DNA of 55,391 nt, taken from IMG/VR virus record IMGVR_UViG_3300036771_000024, positions 1 through 55,391 of that record; one strand, given 5' to 3'. The DNA is from a virus. The first letter of the stretch is position 1. Each line of letters starts with the position of its first letter. Below are positions 1-6,661 of the stretch, in pieces. The translations under genes and the position numbers were made by a program. Below the pieces are notes generated by a model. It worked only from the letters and a program-made list of their open reading frames with translations, ran no database searches and was not told where the DNA came from.

Positions 1-38
1 CGTCCTTTATTCCTTCCTTTCCTGGTGCTGGTGCGGGG

Positions 39-83
39 GTGCGGCCCCGGGCTGGGACGGCCTGGTGGCACCCGGGGCCGCAC
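39..83 (-). terminator. GC-rich hairpin after the leftmost gene
   Basis: A perfect 13-bp inverted repeat (GTGCGGCCCCGGG and its complement) around a 19-nt loop begins 10 bases beyond the stop of the leftmost minus-strand gene. There is no clear T-run, which is common for actinobacterial terminators. Termination is inferred from its position and stem strength. Confidence 0.6.
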
Positions 84-92
84 GTCTTAGGG

Positions 93-332
93 TTACTCGG
101 TGAGGTTGGTTATCTTCTCTGCCATGATGACTGAGTACACCGCGTAGATGACCGCGACGACAGCAGCAATGATCCAGCTCTCGTCTATGCAGTAGCCGAG
201 GAACAAGCCGAAACCTGTCATCCCCGTACAGGCCGCGTGACCCCCCACCTGGAGGTGGCGCCACGTGCGGAGCGCACCTGTCGTGGTGTTCCTCGCACGG
301 ACCGGCCATGTGTGGTTCTCTGAGCTGGACAT
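93..332 (-). CDS. Small single-span membrane protein, 79 aa
   Basis: Unknown function. The N-terminal half is polar and the C-terminal half holds one strongly hydrophobic stretch (about residues 52-72, WIIAAVVAVIYAVYSVIM), so a one-helix membrane protein is likely. The ATG is chosen because AGAGGT lies just upstream and the preceding 40-aa gene stops two bases before it. An in-frame start 11 codons earlier would overlap that gene and lacks a ribosome site. Last gene of the leftward block before the hairpin at 39-83. Confidence 0.75.
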   Translation of the reverse strand: MSSSENHTWPVRARNTTTGALRTWRHLQVGGHAACTGMTGFGLFLGYCIDESWIIAAVVAVIYAVYSVIMAEKITNLTE

Positions 333-334
333 GG

Positions 335-457
335 TTACCTCTTGTTCTTGTACCGCTTCCAGCATTTACCGCACAGGCCGCGGTGCAGGTCCAGCCACAG
401 CTGGCCACATTTCGCCTGGCAGTTGTGACATTTCCCGCGTAGCCCTAGCATGCCCAT
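335..457 (-). CDS. Mini zinc-ribbon protein, 40 aa
   Basis: A 40-codon gene preceded by a strong AGGAGG ribosome site. It has two knuckles, CHNCQAKC near residue 10 and CGKC near residue 32, separated by a short hydrophobic segment, which is the pattern of a minimal zinc ribbon. The C-terminus is basic (KRYKNKR). It sits two bases from the next start, so translation is probably coupled. Function unknown; nucleic-acid binding would be inference only. Confidence 0.7.
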   Translation of the reverse strand: MGMLGLRGKCHNCQAKCGQLWLDLHRGLCGKCWKRYKNKR

Positions 458-459
458 CG

Positions 460-576
460 CTAACCTCCTATCCTCTGTTTAGGGTGCTCACACAGTGCCC
501 GGTGGGGGCGCATCAGGTTGCCGGTGCGGAACTGCACCCACGAATACCTGCACCGCCAGCACCACAGGATCGTCAT
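460..576 (-). CDS. Hypothetical small basic protein, 38 aa
   Basis: Start and preceding stop overlap as ATGA, and the stop lies within the ribosome site of the 40-aa zinc-ribbon gene. The protein starts MTILWCWRCRYSW and has three cysteines and many Arg residues. It may be a very small zinc or nucleic-acid binding protein, but no family is recognised. Support is the coupling on both sides and the lack of any other explanation for the gap. Confidence 0.55.
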   Translation of the reverse strand: MTILWCWRCRYSWVQFRTGNLMRPHRALCEHPKQRIGG

Positions 577-911
577 GACACGCCCATCCACGTGAGCATG
601 TCGAGCAGGCCCGTGAGCCTGTCTGATGCTTCGGACACCGAACCGGACGGGTGCGGGCTGAAATCACCCAGCAGGGCTGCTTCGGTGATGACGCGCAGGT
701 CCTCCCTGGCCTGGTGGATCATGACCGTCCACGCCACAGGTATCGTGCCCTCCGGTGGTCCACCCTCTTCGAGGGCGGTCAGGAGTTTCAGCTCGTTGCT
801 CGCAGCGTTCACCTCCTGGGCCCGTTGCAGGCGGCCCTCGCGGCGGGTGGAGTCCAGCAGGTGCTTGCGTATGCTGCGGACCCTCTCTTCACGTTCCTTC
901 GCGGATAGCAT
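573..911 (-). CDS. Hypothetical protein, 112 aa, helical N-terminus
   Basis: No family recognised. The first 50 residues are rich in Lys, Arg and Glu with leucines at helical spacing (AKEREERVRSIRKHLLDSTRR), so a long helix or coiled coil is likely. The start follows the previous stop by three bases and the stop overlaps the next start, placing it inside the leftward operon. The overlapping long open frame on the plus strand is dismissed because the whole neighbourhood is coded on the minus strand. Confidence 0.75.
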   Translation of the reverse strand: MLSAKEREERVRSIRKHLLDSTRREGRLQRAQEVNAASNELKLLTALEEGGPPEGTIPVAWTVMIHQAREDLRVITEAALLGDFSPHPSGSVSEASDRLTGLLDMLTWMGVS

Positions 912-914
912 CAG

Positions 915-1115
915 CTACGCTTTCCGTATCGCGATGGCTTCCGGCGTTTCCACCGGGATAACGATCCACCCGCGGCCCTGCATCGGACCGCTGCGGTAGC
1001 CCGCTTTCGCGAACGCACCAGCGGCTTCCTTTGACGCGAACCCGCCTTCCGGTGCGATAGCCTCCCAGCGTGGCGGCTGGGCCATCTTGTCAGGCTTGTA
1101 CACAATCACGTACAT
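915..1115 (-). CDS. Hypothetical protein, 66 aa
   Basis: First gene of the leftmost block after the hairpin at 1244-1322. A near-ideal AAGGAGG precedes the ATG. The sequence (MYVIVYKPDKMAQPPRWEAIAPEGGFASKEAAGAFAKAG) looks like a small alpha/beta fold with a GGF.SKEAA segment seen in short phage proteins. No function can be given. Confidence 0.8.
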   Translation of the reverse strand: MYVIVYKPDKMAQPPRWEAIAPEGGFASKEAAGAFAKAGYRSGPMQGRGWIVIPVETPEAIAIRKA

Positions 1116-1243
1116 GTCTGTACCTCCTTCCTGGTGTGGTGCAGGGCGATGCGCCTAGTTTGGCTCGATGTCGTTTACTGGCGTATGCACAAGATGCACA
1201 TTCTTGGTTATCCTGCCAGCGGACCCTGCGGTATGCGTGTGTT

Positions 1244-1322
1244 GCGGCATACCGGGAGCCGCCCATCCTCGTTTCACGTCACACCGGAGGTGGGACAGGA
1301 TGGGCGGCTCCCCGCTTGCCGC
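1244..1322 (-). terminator. Composite hairpin, GCGGCA...TGCCGC family, copy 1
   Basis: An outer GCGGCA/TGCCGC stem encloses a perfect 16-bp stem (GGGAGCCGCCCATCCT). It begins 8 bases after the stop of the 126-aa gene on its right. The same outer-stem plus variable-inner-stem plan recurs at 3930, 5282 and 5735. The 128 bases between this hairpin and the next start (1116-1243) hold a ribosome site but no gene I can support. Confidence 0.7.
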
Positions 1323-1329
1323 AGCGAAG

Positions 1330-1710
1330 TTACGGGAGTGGCAGCGCCATGCGCACCAGGAATACCAGCATGACCACCACGTAGGGTGCGACGAACATCA
1401 CCGTAGCGGCGACGACAATACGGGCGAGCACCGGCAGCACCCAGTCCCACGCGCTGACCTGGTACACCGGTTGCGGTTCAGGGATCCGGGCTACGCACTG
1501 CTCGATCAGGTCGAGCATCGCTGCCACAGTCGGCGTGACCAGATTCTCCATCGTGTCCAGGTCACCCGTCCCGGCCGCTACCGCGTCCCGGGCGGTCGTG
1601 TAGGCACGGAACTGCTCCGACAGGGCTGAGAGCGGCACACCGGTATCGGTGGAGATCTGCGTGATATGCAGGAACAATTCCTCGTCAGCCATGACATCTT
1701 CCAGTTCCAT
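1330..1710 (-). CDS. Membrane-anchored hypothetical protein, 126 aa
   Basis: About 85 polar residues are followed by a hydrophobic C-terminus (WVLPVLARIVVAATVMFVAPYVVVMLVFLV) long enough for one or two membrane helices, a tail-anchored layout. The ATG shares one base with the previous stop (TGATG) and has GGAGGT six bases upstream. A GTG one codon earlier is possible. Function unknown. Terminates just before the composite hairpin at 1244-1322. Confidence 0.8.
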   Translation of the reverse strand: MELEDVMADEELFLHITQISTDTGVPLSALSEQFRAYTTARDAVAAGTGDLDTMENLVTPTVAAMLDLIEQCVARIPEPQPVYQVSAWDWVLPVLARIVVAATVMFVAPYVVVMLVFLVRMALPLP

Positions 1711-1964
1711 CACTTCACCTCCTGTCCTGTCACGCGGAATGCGACGTACCGGTCGTTGATCCTGACGGCGGTCGGGGTGAGCCCCTTGTTGTACGCGGCC
1801 TGCCGCAGGGAATTCGCCAGCTGCCGCGATGTGACTACGTTGTAGTCCAGGCGGTCCACCTTGTACGGCCTGCCGTCCAGCAGGTGATCATATTTCCCGG
1901 GGCCGCCCCGGGAGCCGCCACGCTTGGGCGTGAACACCGACATGTCAGTTATGACCTCATCCAT
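1710..1964 (-). CDS. Hypothetical protein, 84 aa
   Basis: A small basic protein preceded by GGAGG. It has a Gly/Arg-rich segment (KRGGSRGGPGKYDHLLDGRPYKV) and an alpha/beta C-terminal half containing SRQLANSLRQAA and AFRVTGQEV. It resembles small phage proteins of unknown function. Coupled by TGATG to the membrane-anchored gene downstream. Confidence 0.78.
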   Translation of the reverse strand: MDEVITDMSVFTPKRGGSRGGPGKYDHLLDGRPYKVDRLDYNVVTSRQLANSLRQAAYNKGLTPTAVRINDRYVAFRVTGQEVK

Positions 1965-1976
1965 TTCAGCCTCCTC

Positions 1977-2186
1977 TCATGGTCTGCTACTGAGATGCCA
2001 GTAGCCGCATTCAGCCGGGTACGCCCGGCGCGGGTGGTAGTCCTTGTCAGGCCCGGACACGTTCGTCGCGTACCCGGCCAGCGCGTTGATCGCTGCCTTA
2101 CGGGTGCGGAACATCTCCTTGCCATGCGGTTCGCAGCGTGGCCGCGCATGCCTGTTGCCACGCGGCCTCCTGTTACGGTGCGGCAT
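1977..2186 (-). CDS. Small basic protein with CGYWHL C-terminal motif, 69 aa
   Basis: The order is a basic N-terminus (MPHRNRRPRGNRHARPRC), a helix around FRTRKAAINALAGYA, and a C-terminal ECGYWHL. The last motif is common in short actinophage proteins that resemble half zinc ribbons. The start lies 14 bases inside the upstream gene with GAGG before it. Two longer alternative frames here are less plausible because they run through that neighbour. Confidence 0.65.
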   Translation of the reverse strand: MPHRNRRPRGNRHARPRCEPHGKEMFRTRKAAINALAGYATNVSGPDKDYHPRRAYPAECGYWHLSSRP

Positions 2187-2385
2187 CTGGTACCGCCTCG
2201 CAGTCACGGTGTATGTTGGCCCACTCGACCAGTTCCGCCAGGTCGGCCACATGGTCAGCGACTCCGGCACCATACTCCGCGATGTGACCCACCGGGCAGG
2301 TGATACGCACCTGCTCGACGTATTCCAGCATCTCGTCATTCCATCCGGCGACGTGGAATTTGTCACGCTGGACCGGCTGGTACAT
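2173..2385 (-). CDS. Hypothetical protein, 70 aa
   Basis: Acidic, helical protein (WNDEMLEYVEQVRITCPVG...HVADLAELVEWANIH). The third possible start (MYQPV) is preferred because GAGGTGA lies about 8 bases before it; a GTG and an ATG two to three codons earlier are alternatives. No recognised family. Confidence 0.7.
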   Translation of the reverse strand: MYQPVQRDKFHVAGWNDEMLEYVEQVRITCPVGHIAEYGAGVADHVADLAELVEWANIHRDCEAVPDAAP

Positions 2386-2395
2386 GATCATCACC

Positions 2396-2686
2396 TCATT
2401 TCTTCCTGCGTGGGTCCTTCTTCTTCTCTGGACCCCAGTACCACTTCCTGCGTGGTTCCTTCGGGTACTCCTTGCCGTGCTTCGGGCTTGGCGTACCCTT
2501 CTTCACACCGCCCCTGCCTTTCAGGGGTCCGCGCTGTTTGGCTTCCAGCTTTTCCTTACGGTGCTTCCCGTCGTCAGGGCAGATGTACTTCCACCCGCGC
2601 CCGCGCTTGAACGCGGACATCTTCTTACCGCACCCCTTCTCGGGGCAGAACTTGACGGGTGCCTGCTCAGGAGGCTTTTTCGACAT
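2396..2686 (-). CDS. Basic zinc-ribbon protein, 96 aa
   Basis: N-terminal C-x4-C (CPEKGC) and a later CPDDGKH form a probable zinc site. The remainder is extremely Lys/Arg/Pro rich (KGRGGVKKGTPSPKHGKEYPKEPRRKW). Strong positive charge suggests nucleic-acid binding, by inference only. It overlaps the start of the 66-aa gene's 3' end by about 20 bases, as do several neighbours. Confidence 0.72.
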   Translation of the reverse strand: MSKKPPEQAPVKFCPEKGCGKKMSAFKRGRGWKYICPDDGKHRKEKLEAKQRGPLKGRGGVKKGTPSPKHGKEYPKEPRRKWYWGPEKKKDPRRKK

Positions 2687-2867
2687 GATTCTTCTTCCGG
2701 ATCGTCATGTTGTTCCGTGCAAAATCATCCGACGCGGCCACATACATGATGCCCGTGTATGACGTGACGTTCGCGTGGACCAGATCCTCGCTGAACCAGC
2801 CACAACCATTAGATTCCGTGGTCCACACACACCCGTCGCGCCACTCGGTGACACGAAACTGCTCCAT
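2667..2867 (-). CDS. Hypothetical protein, 66 aa
   Basis: Short protein starting MEQFRVTEWRDGCVWTTESNGCGWF, probably a small beta-rich fold. The ATG is preferred over a GTG five codons earlier because GAGG lies 5 bases before it and it then clears the upstream peptidase gene. No family recognised. Confidence 0.7.
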   Translation of the reverse strand: MEQFRVTEWRDGCVWTTESNGCGWFSEDLVHANVTSYTGIMYVAASDDFARNNMTIRKKNHVEKAS

Positions 2868-2874
2868 GTACACC

Positions 2875-3444
2875 TCATACACCGGAATGCTCCTTATCCC
2901 ACGTGATCAGCGCGCGGGGGTCACCGACAGGACCGCACCGCAGGCAGTACCACAACTGGCCGGGCTGACGCCTGCGCCTGCGGTGCGGGTGACCGCCCCG
3001 GCACGTGCCCACCAGGGGCTTCTTGATTTCCTTCTCGCCAGCTTCCCCCCACAACCGGGTGGGCCTGGCACCGAGGATGCGGCACCAGCCCCGCCAGGTC
3101 GTGTCGTGCCCGTGGTCGGGGCACATGATGTGGGCGATCTCATGCAGGATCGTGTCACGCGCCTGCCCCGGGGTCCACAGTGACATCAGCGGCCCGGACA
3201 GCGTGAGCGTACCAGGCTCACCGTCCCACACACCGTCGTCGTTCTTGGTGTACCTGACGGAAGCGGACAGGTCCCTGGCACCGCCGATGCGGAGTCTCCA
3301 GTCTGACACGCCATGCTCCGCCATAAGTTCCATGCACAGACGCCACGCGTACTCGATGTTGTACGCGTCACCTCCCGCCTCGGTGGCCCATTTCTGCCAC
3401 TGAGGTGAGATGTACACGTTGGGGTCCTGGCGGGGGTCAAGCAT
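2875..3444 (-). CDS. SprT-like zinc metallopeptidase, 189 aa
   Basis: The catalytic signature HEIAH lies at about residues 101-105 (DTILHEIAHIMCPDHGHDTTW), with a further His-rich stretch that can supply the third zinc ligand. A C-terminal treble of Cys/His (TCRGGHPHRR...WYCLRCG) matches the zinc ribbon that follows the SprT domain in this family. SprT/Spartan proteins cleave DNA-bound proteins, and a phage copy may act on DNA-protein crosslinks or host factors. Length is normal for a phage SprT-like protein. The start is an ATG inside the end of the previous gene; a GTG one codon earlier is possible. Confidence 0.88.
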   Translation of the reverse strand: MLDPRQDPNVYISPQWQKWATEAGGDAYNIEYAWRLCMELMAEHGVSDWRLRIGGARDLSASVRYTKNDDGVWDGEPGTLTLSGPLMSLWTPGQARDTILHEIAHIMCPDHGHDTTWRGWCRILGARPTRLWGEAGEKEIKKPLVGTCRGGHPHRRRRRQPGQLWYCLRCGPVGDPRALITWDKEHSGV

Positions 3445-3649
3445 CACGCACCACCTGGTCCAGCGCGGCGGCCAGGATCGGCTGCCGCTCTTTCAGCAGG
3501 TCACGCACGTACCGGCAGTTCTCATCCGAGTACCGCCGACGGATACCCTCCGAAACTTCGAGGAGTGTCCGCGCCTGCTCGCGGCGGTCCGGCATCTCAT
3601 GCCGGTACAGGATCCACCAGCCGAACGGGTTCCCGACCACGGTAATCAT
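3437..3649 (-). CDS. Hypothetical protein, 70 aa
   Basis: Mostly helical (RREQARTLLEVSEGIRRRYSDENCRYVRDLLKERQPILAAALDQVV), preceded by a short hydrophobic start. Coupled by ATGA to the upstream gene and overlapping the peptidase start by 8 bases. Unknown function. The repeated Arg/Glu pattern suggests a helical bundle. Confidence 0.78.
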   Translation of the reverse strand: MITVVGNPFGWWILYRHEMPDRREQARTLLEVSEGIRRRYSDENCRYVRDLLKERQPILAAALDQVVRDA

Positions 3650-3888
3650 CGGGACTGCCTCTCCGCTGCCAGGTCCCGGAGCAGTTCCGCCTCGGTGACC
3701 AGCAGGCCGTGTGCGATGTAATGCTCGTCTTCCAGGTCACCGACCGTCTTGTCCTCCACCCACCGGGCGTACCGCTCGGGGTGCTTCTCGGCCACGTGCA
3801 CAGCCAGCGGTGCGTTCACCTCGGGACTGTGCGGCTTGTACGCGTACGACTCGACGTGTGCCAGCCTGGATTCCAGGTCCTCATTCAT
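3646..3888 (-). CDS. Hypothetical acidic helical protein, 80 aa
   Basis: First gene after the hairpin at 3930-3987, with GAGGAGG before the ATG. The sequence is acidic and helical (MNEDLESRLAHVESYAY...LLRDLAAERQSR). It likely starts the transcript that carries the SprT-like gene. No recognised family. Confidence 0.8.
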   Translation of the reverse strand: MNEDLESRLAHVESYAYKPHSPEVNAPLAVHVAEKHPERYARWVEDKTVGDLEDEHYIAHGLLVTEAELLRDLAAERQSR

Positions 3889-3929
3889 CGTTGCCTCCTC
3901 TCACGTGTTGCTCGGTGGTCTCGCACGAT

Positions 3930-3987
3930 GCGGCAGACCGCAGGCCACCCCAGCCCCCGCAGGTTGGGGTGGCCCACCGCGTGCCGC
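3930..3987 (-). terminator. Composite hairpin, GCGGCA...TGCCGC family, copy 2
   Basis: An outer GCGGCA/TGCCGC stem encloses a 10-bp inner stem (GGCCACCCCA/TGGGGTGGCC). The arm reads GCGGCAGACCGCA and the far side CACCGCGTGCCGC, the same flanks as copies 3 and 4. It follows the stop of the 165-aa gene by 8 bases. Confidence 0.7.
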
Positions 3988-3994
3988 AGCGGTA

Positions 3995-4492
3995 TTACCT
4001 GTCGCCGGCCGCCCAGGATTCCAGGGAGAACATCCACCCGCGCCTGTTGCGTGGCCTGCGGCTGATCCACGCTTTCATGCCGTCCAGCTCGGTGATGAAC
4101 TGCTCGTAGCTGATCACCGCGTCGGGACCGGGGAACACCTGTGGCTTCTCATGCGTGGTCGGGTGCGTGGTGCACATCCGGGAACCGTCGAACATCCCGG
4201 AACCACCACCATCGCAGCGTTCCACCATGTGCCACGCGACGATGCCCAGCGGGCCGTCCGGGGTCCCCTCGAACGAGTGGTCCACCTCGGTGACCACACC
4301 GGGACGCAGATCATAGTCCCACACCAGCAGGCCCACCGTGATCTCGACACCATCAGCGGTGTACCGCCCGTTGATCGGCGGCAGGCAATCCCCGTGACCG
4401 TTCAGGACCTGCTTCTCAGGGTTCGCCCTGCATTCCTCGCAGGACCTTCGCCATGGCTGCCGCTCCGGCAGCCACCGCTCTGTGGTGCTCAT
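3995..4492 (-). CDS. Hypothetical protein, 165 aa, with CEEC/HGDC knuckle
   Basis: The N-terminal third contains CEECRANPEKQVLNGHGDC, a possible metal knuckle. The middle is beta-like (GVEITVGLLVWDYDLRPGVVTEVDHSFEG), reminiscent of small barrel folds. The C-terminus is basic with Trp (RRPRNRRGWMFSLESWAAG). ATGA overlap with the upstream gene fixes the start. No family recognised. Confidence 0.78.
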   Translation of the reverse strand: MSTTERWLPERQPWRRSCEECRANPEKQVLNGHGDCLPPINGRYTADGVEITVGLLVWDYDLRPGVVTEVDHSFEGTPDGPLGIVAWHMVERCDGGGSGMFDGSRMCTTHPTTHEKPQVFPGPDAVISYEQFITELDGMKAWISRRPRNRRGWMFSLESWAAGDR

Positions 4493-4734
4493 GGCCTGTC
4501 CTTCCTCATGATTCCGTCTGCGCAGTCACGGCAGACACGCACGTCGGTGGCCTGGTTCATGTCGGTCCGGACCTGATGCGTCACGGGTGAACCGCACCGG
4601 CACATCAGCTCCGCGTCGACCAGGACATTGGTGAACATGATGTTCTGCCTGAGTCGCTGGTCATGGGTCTGCCCGACCCGCTCCATCGGGGGTCCTATGT
4701 GCTGGCCGCCGTACCAGAGCCGGGATGTGGTCAT
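4489..4734 (-). CDS. Zinc-ribbon protein, 81 aa
   Basis: CRCGS in the middle and VCRDCADG near the end give four cysteines spaced as a zinc ribbon. The ATG overlaps the previous stop (ATGA) and is preferred to a GTG three codons earlier. Probably a small nucleic-acid or protein binding module; function unknown. Confidence 0.78.
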   Translation of the reverse strand: MTTSRLWYGGQHIGPPMERVGQTHDQRLRQNIMFTNVLVDAELMCRCGSPVTHQVRTDMNQATDVRVCRDCADGIMRKDRP

Positions 4735-4991
4735 GACGGCCACCTGAACAGGCGGAACCTGGTGCTGTTAACAGCGCACACCCAGTCGCTCCCGTCGTTG
4801 CGGATGACATCACCGGGGACCACGATCTCCCCGGTGGCCGGGTCGGTGCATTCTGGCACCGGCCTGGTCACCGTGTAGTTGTACGATGCCTCATGCCCGG
4901 CCGGGTTACCGGCCAGGACTCCCGCACCGGGACCTGCCATGGTCCAGGCGGCAGCCGCTATCGCTGCGGCCGGGACTATTGCCAGCATCAT
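4731..4991 (-). CDS. Hypothetical exported or membrane protein, 86 aa
   Basis: It begins with a hydrophobic Ala-rich segment (MMLAIVPAAAIAAAAWTMAGPGAGVLAG) that could be a signal peptide or anchor. A polar beta-like domain with two cysteines follows (PECTDPATGEIVVPGDVIRNDGSDWVCAV). GGAGGAG precedes two consecutive ATG codons. If exported, it would act in the envelope, which is inference. Confidence 0.78.
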   Translation of the reverse strand: MMLAIVPAAAIAAAAWTMAGPGAGVLAGNPAGHEASYNYTVTRPVPECTDPATGEIVVPGDVIRNDGSDWVCAVNSTRFRLFRWPS

Positions 4992-5082
4992 GTCTCCTCC
5001 TTCTTCTGTTGAACTGGTCCACCGCTATCTGCGGTGTGAGCCACGATGACAGCAGCCATATGAGCGTGAACGCCCACGTCAC
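4906..5082 (-). CDS. Possible small membrane peptide, 58 aa
   Basis: A GTG overlaps the preceding stop as GTGA. The reading begins VTWAFTLIWLLSSWLTPQIAV, a plausible membrane helix, followed by five consecutive arginines. It would overlap the next gene by 86 bases in another frame, which is unusual for this operon. The sequence may instead be a 90-base spacer. Kept as a weak call. Confidence 0.3.
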   Translation of the reverse strand: MTWAFTLIWLLSSWLTPQIAVDQFNRRRRRHDAGNSPGRSDSGCRLDHGRSRCGSPGR

Positions 5083-5240
5083 TGCTCGCGCCGGGTCATC
5101 AGCGTGCCACGCATAATGTGGTCACCCTGGACGTGCTCGGTCACTGCCATGGAGATCCACACGCGCACGTCATGCCAGATCACGCGGTGGAATTCCCTGC
5201 CGTTGAACCAGACCTTTATCACGGTCCTCTTGTCCTTCAC
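5079..5240 (-). CDS. Small protein with VWFNG motif, 53 aa, GTG start
   Basis: The GTG start is placed by GGAGG about 8 bases upstream. An ATG 14 codons earlier lies inside the hairpin at 5282-5341 and is rejected. The core IKVWFNGREFHRVIWHDVRVW...VQGDHIMRGTL resembles the C-terminal half of the 96-aa protein at 5855-6145 (VWFNGAFHIV...QGQPVRGHI), so the two are probably paralogous folds. Function unknown. Confidence 0.65.
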   Translation of the reverse strand: MKDKRTVIKVWFNGREFHRVIWHDVRVWISMAVTEHVQGDHIMRGTLMTRREQ

Positions 5241-5281
5241 CGTCTCCACCTCCTCTGTGTGTCGTCCGGGGTCTGCCGCCA

Positions 5282-5341
5282 CGGCAGACCGCAGAACACC
5301 GGCACCACCTTGAGGTGGTGCCGGTGTCCCGCCGCGTGCCG
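5282..5341 (-). terminator. Composite hairpin family, copy 3
   Basis: A perfect 13-bp stem (CACCGGCACCACC) with a TTGA tetraloop lies inside the conserved outer arms CGGCAGACCGC and CCGCGTGCCG. It lies between the 108-aa gene on its right and the VWFNG gene on its left. This is the clearest intrinsic-terminator-like structure in the block. Confidence 0.75.
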
Positions 5342-5368
5342 GGTGACGCTAGTTTCAGGTGTTTCTGG

Positions 5369-5695
5369 TCACCTCACGTTGACGTAGTTGAGGTGGTTCC
5401 ACCGCTGGGCGAACTCGCCCTGCTCGGTGTCGGCGTTCCCTGGTGCCAGGGAGTCCACGCTGCCGAACGACCACTTGCCGTCAGCAGGGAACCGGATCGT
5501 CACGGTCCACTTGCCGTGGGGCGGCACGATCACGTTCCGGTCGCCCCACGCGTACAGGTGCCCGTGGTAGAGGTTGATGCCGGGGTCCCACTCGCCGTAG
5601 CTGGTCTCGTTGGTCACGGTGAACCTGTACGTGTCGTCTCGCACGTAGCTGACTGCCACCATGTCGACCGGGGGTGGCGGGCTGATGAACATCAT
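5369..5695 (-). CDS. Hypothetical beta-rich protein, 108 aa
   Basis: After the start the sequence alternates beta strands (MVAVSYVRDDTYRFTVTNETSYGEW...NVIVPPHGKWTVTIRFPADGKWSFG), suggesting an immunoglobulin-like or jelly-roll domain. The start is a double ATG preceded by AAGGA. A start 21 codons earlier would lie in the hairpin at 5735-5801 and is rejected. No family recognised. Confidence 0.75.
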   Translation of the reverse strand: MMFISPPPPVDMVAVSYVRDDTYRFTVTNETSYGEWDPGINLYHGHLYAWGDRNVIVPPHGKWTVTIRFPADGKWSFGSVDSLAPGNADTEQGEFAQRWNHLNYVNVR

Positions 5696-5734
5696 GATCC
5701 GGGGTCCTTCCTGTGAGGGTATGACCTGCCCATA

Positions 5735-5801
5735 CGGCAGACCGCGGGACACCCGCACCGCTCAACGCGAGTAGTGCGTGCGGGTGCCCCGCCGCGTGCC
5801 G
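5735..5801 (-). terminator. Composite hairpin family, copy 4
   Basis: The inner stem GGG-A-CACCCGCAC pairs with GTGCGGGTG-CCC around a 19-nt loop. It is enclosed by CGGCAGACCGC and CCGCGTGCCG as in copies 2 and 3. It lies between the 96-aa and 108-aa genes, about 50 bases beyond the stop of the former. Confidence 0.7.
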
Positions 5802-5854
5802 CCCGGGGTGCTATGTGCTGACATCCGCACCGCGCGGTACGATCATCGCGGGGT

Positions 5855-6145
5855 CTATCGTGTGCTGTACATGTCCCACCGGTACCAGTCGCGGCAGATA
5901 CCGGTGATGTGACCGCGCACGGGCTGACCCTGGTATGTGTGCACCACGATCGTCGGGACGATCCTGGTGGACACGATGTGGAACGCGCCGTTGAACCACA
6001 CGTACCTGACTTGCGGCGCGACCGCCATGTGGACCACCAGCTCGGGGTCGCCCTGGACTACGCCATCGTCGCGCAGGTGAGTCACCGTCGGTGGCCCGTC
6101 ATATACCGGGTCGAACGGGTCCCACGCGGGGTCACTGAAACTCAT
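5855..6145 (-). CDS. Hypothetical protein with VWFNG motif, 96 aa
   Basis: The N-terminus is acidic and Pro-rich (MSFSDPAWDPFDPVYDGPP). The C-terminal half YVWFNGAFHIVSTRIVPTIVV...RGHITGICRDW aligns by eye with the 53-aa protein at 5079-5240. The ATG overlaps the previous stop (ATGA), which rules out a start 79 codons upstream inside the neighbour. Function unknown. Confidence 0.75.
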   Translation of the reverse strand: MSFSDPAWDPFDPVYDGPPTVTHLRDDGVVQGDPELVVHMAVAPQVRYVWFNGAFHIVSTRIVPTIVVHTYQGQPVRGHITGICRDWYRWDMYSTR

Positions 6146-6513
6146 GACTGTACCTCCTGTGTCTGGGTTCTGCGTGCCAGTTCGGTGGTGATCATGCCCA
6201 GCAGGATCTTCACGTCGGCCCGCTGCTCGGGGTCCGTGTACACGGCGTACTCGGGCTTCAGCATGTACGTGAGCTGCTGGTGCTCCCGGTGGAGCATGGC
6301 CACGTCCACGGTCCGCAGCCTGGCCCTGATGGCGCGGCGTCTCAGCGCCGCGTGACGCACCCGGTTGGCTACCACGATCCACCCTGCGTCCGCCCTGGCG
6401 TAGTCACGCTGGAGCTGCTCACGTGCCCTGCGGACCGTCGCACGGTACTTATCCCGTGCGTCCGCCCTGGCCACGCGGCGTTCCAGCGCGGCGTAATCTA
6501 GTGTCTTGTCCAT
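6142..6513 (-). CDS. Hypothetical Arg-rich helical protein, 123 aa
   Basis: Nearly all predicted helix and very Arg-rich (ALERRVARADARDKYRATVRRAREQLQRDYARAD...RHAALRRRAIRARLRTVD), consistent with a coiled coil or nucleic-acid binding bundle. The start is one base after the previous stop. No family recognised. Confidence 0.78.
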   Translation of the reverse strand: MDKTLDYAALERRVARADARDKYRATVRRAREQLQRDYARADAGWIVVANRVRHAALRRRAIRARLRTVDVAMLHREHQQLTYMLKPEYAVYTDPEQRADVKILLGMITTELARRTQTQEVQS

Positions 6514-6514
6514 G

Positions 6515-6661
6515 TCACACCAGCCATTCAACGAGCGAACGGACCGCTGCCCGCCTGGCTTCCGGTGTGGTGGCCGCGTCCAGCGCGGCCATGAGCTGGT
6601 CGGTGTACCCGTCCACCTCTTCTTCGTGGATCTGCTCCAGGCTTTTCACCTTGGCCGCCAT
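6515..6661 (-). CDS. Hypothetical acidic protein, 48 aa
   Basis: Short acidic helical protein (MAAKVKSLEQIHEEEVDGYTDQLMAALDAATTPEARRAAVRSLVEWLV). TGATG coupling to the 37-aa gene upstream fixes the start; an apparent start 17 codons earlier lies inside that gene. Function unknown. Confidence 0.7.
   Translation of the reverse strand: MAAKVKSLEQIHEEEVDGYTDQLMAALDAATTPEARRAAVRSLVEWLV

Noticed and set aside
265-999. Long open frame on the plus strand, 244 codons
   Set aside because: It is antisense to five coupled minus-strand genes that have ribosome sites. GC-rich DNA commonly gives such mirror frames.
3749-4576. 275-codon plus-strand frame
   Set aside because: Covers several minus-strand genes and a hairpin; no ribosome site and Arg/Pro/His-heavy composition typical of an antisense frame.
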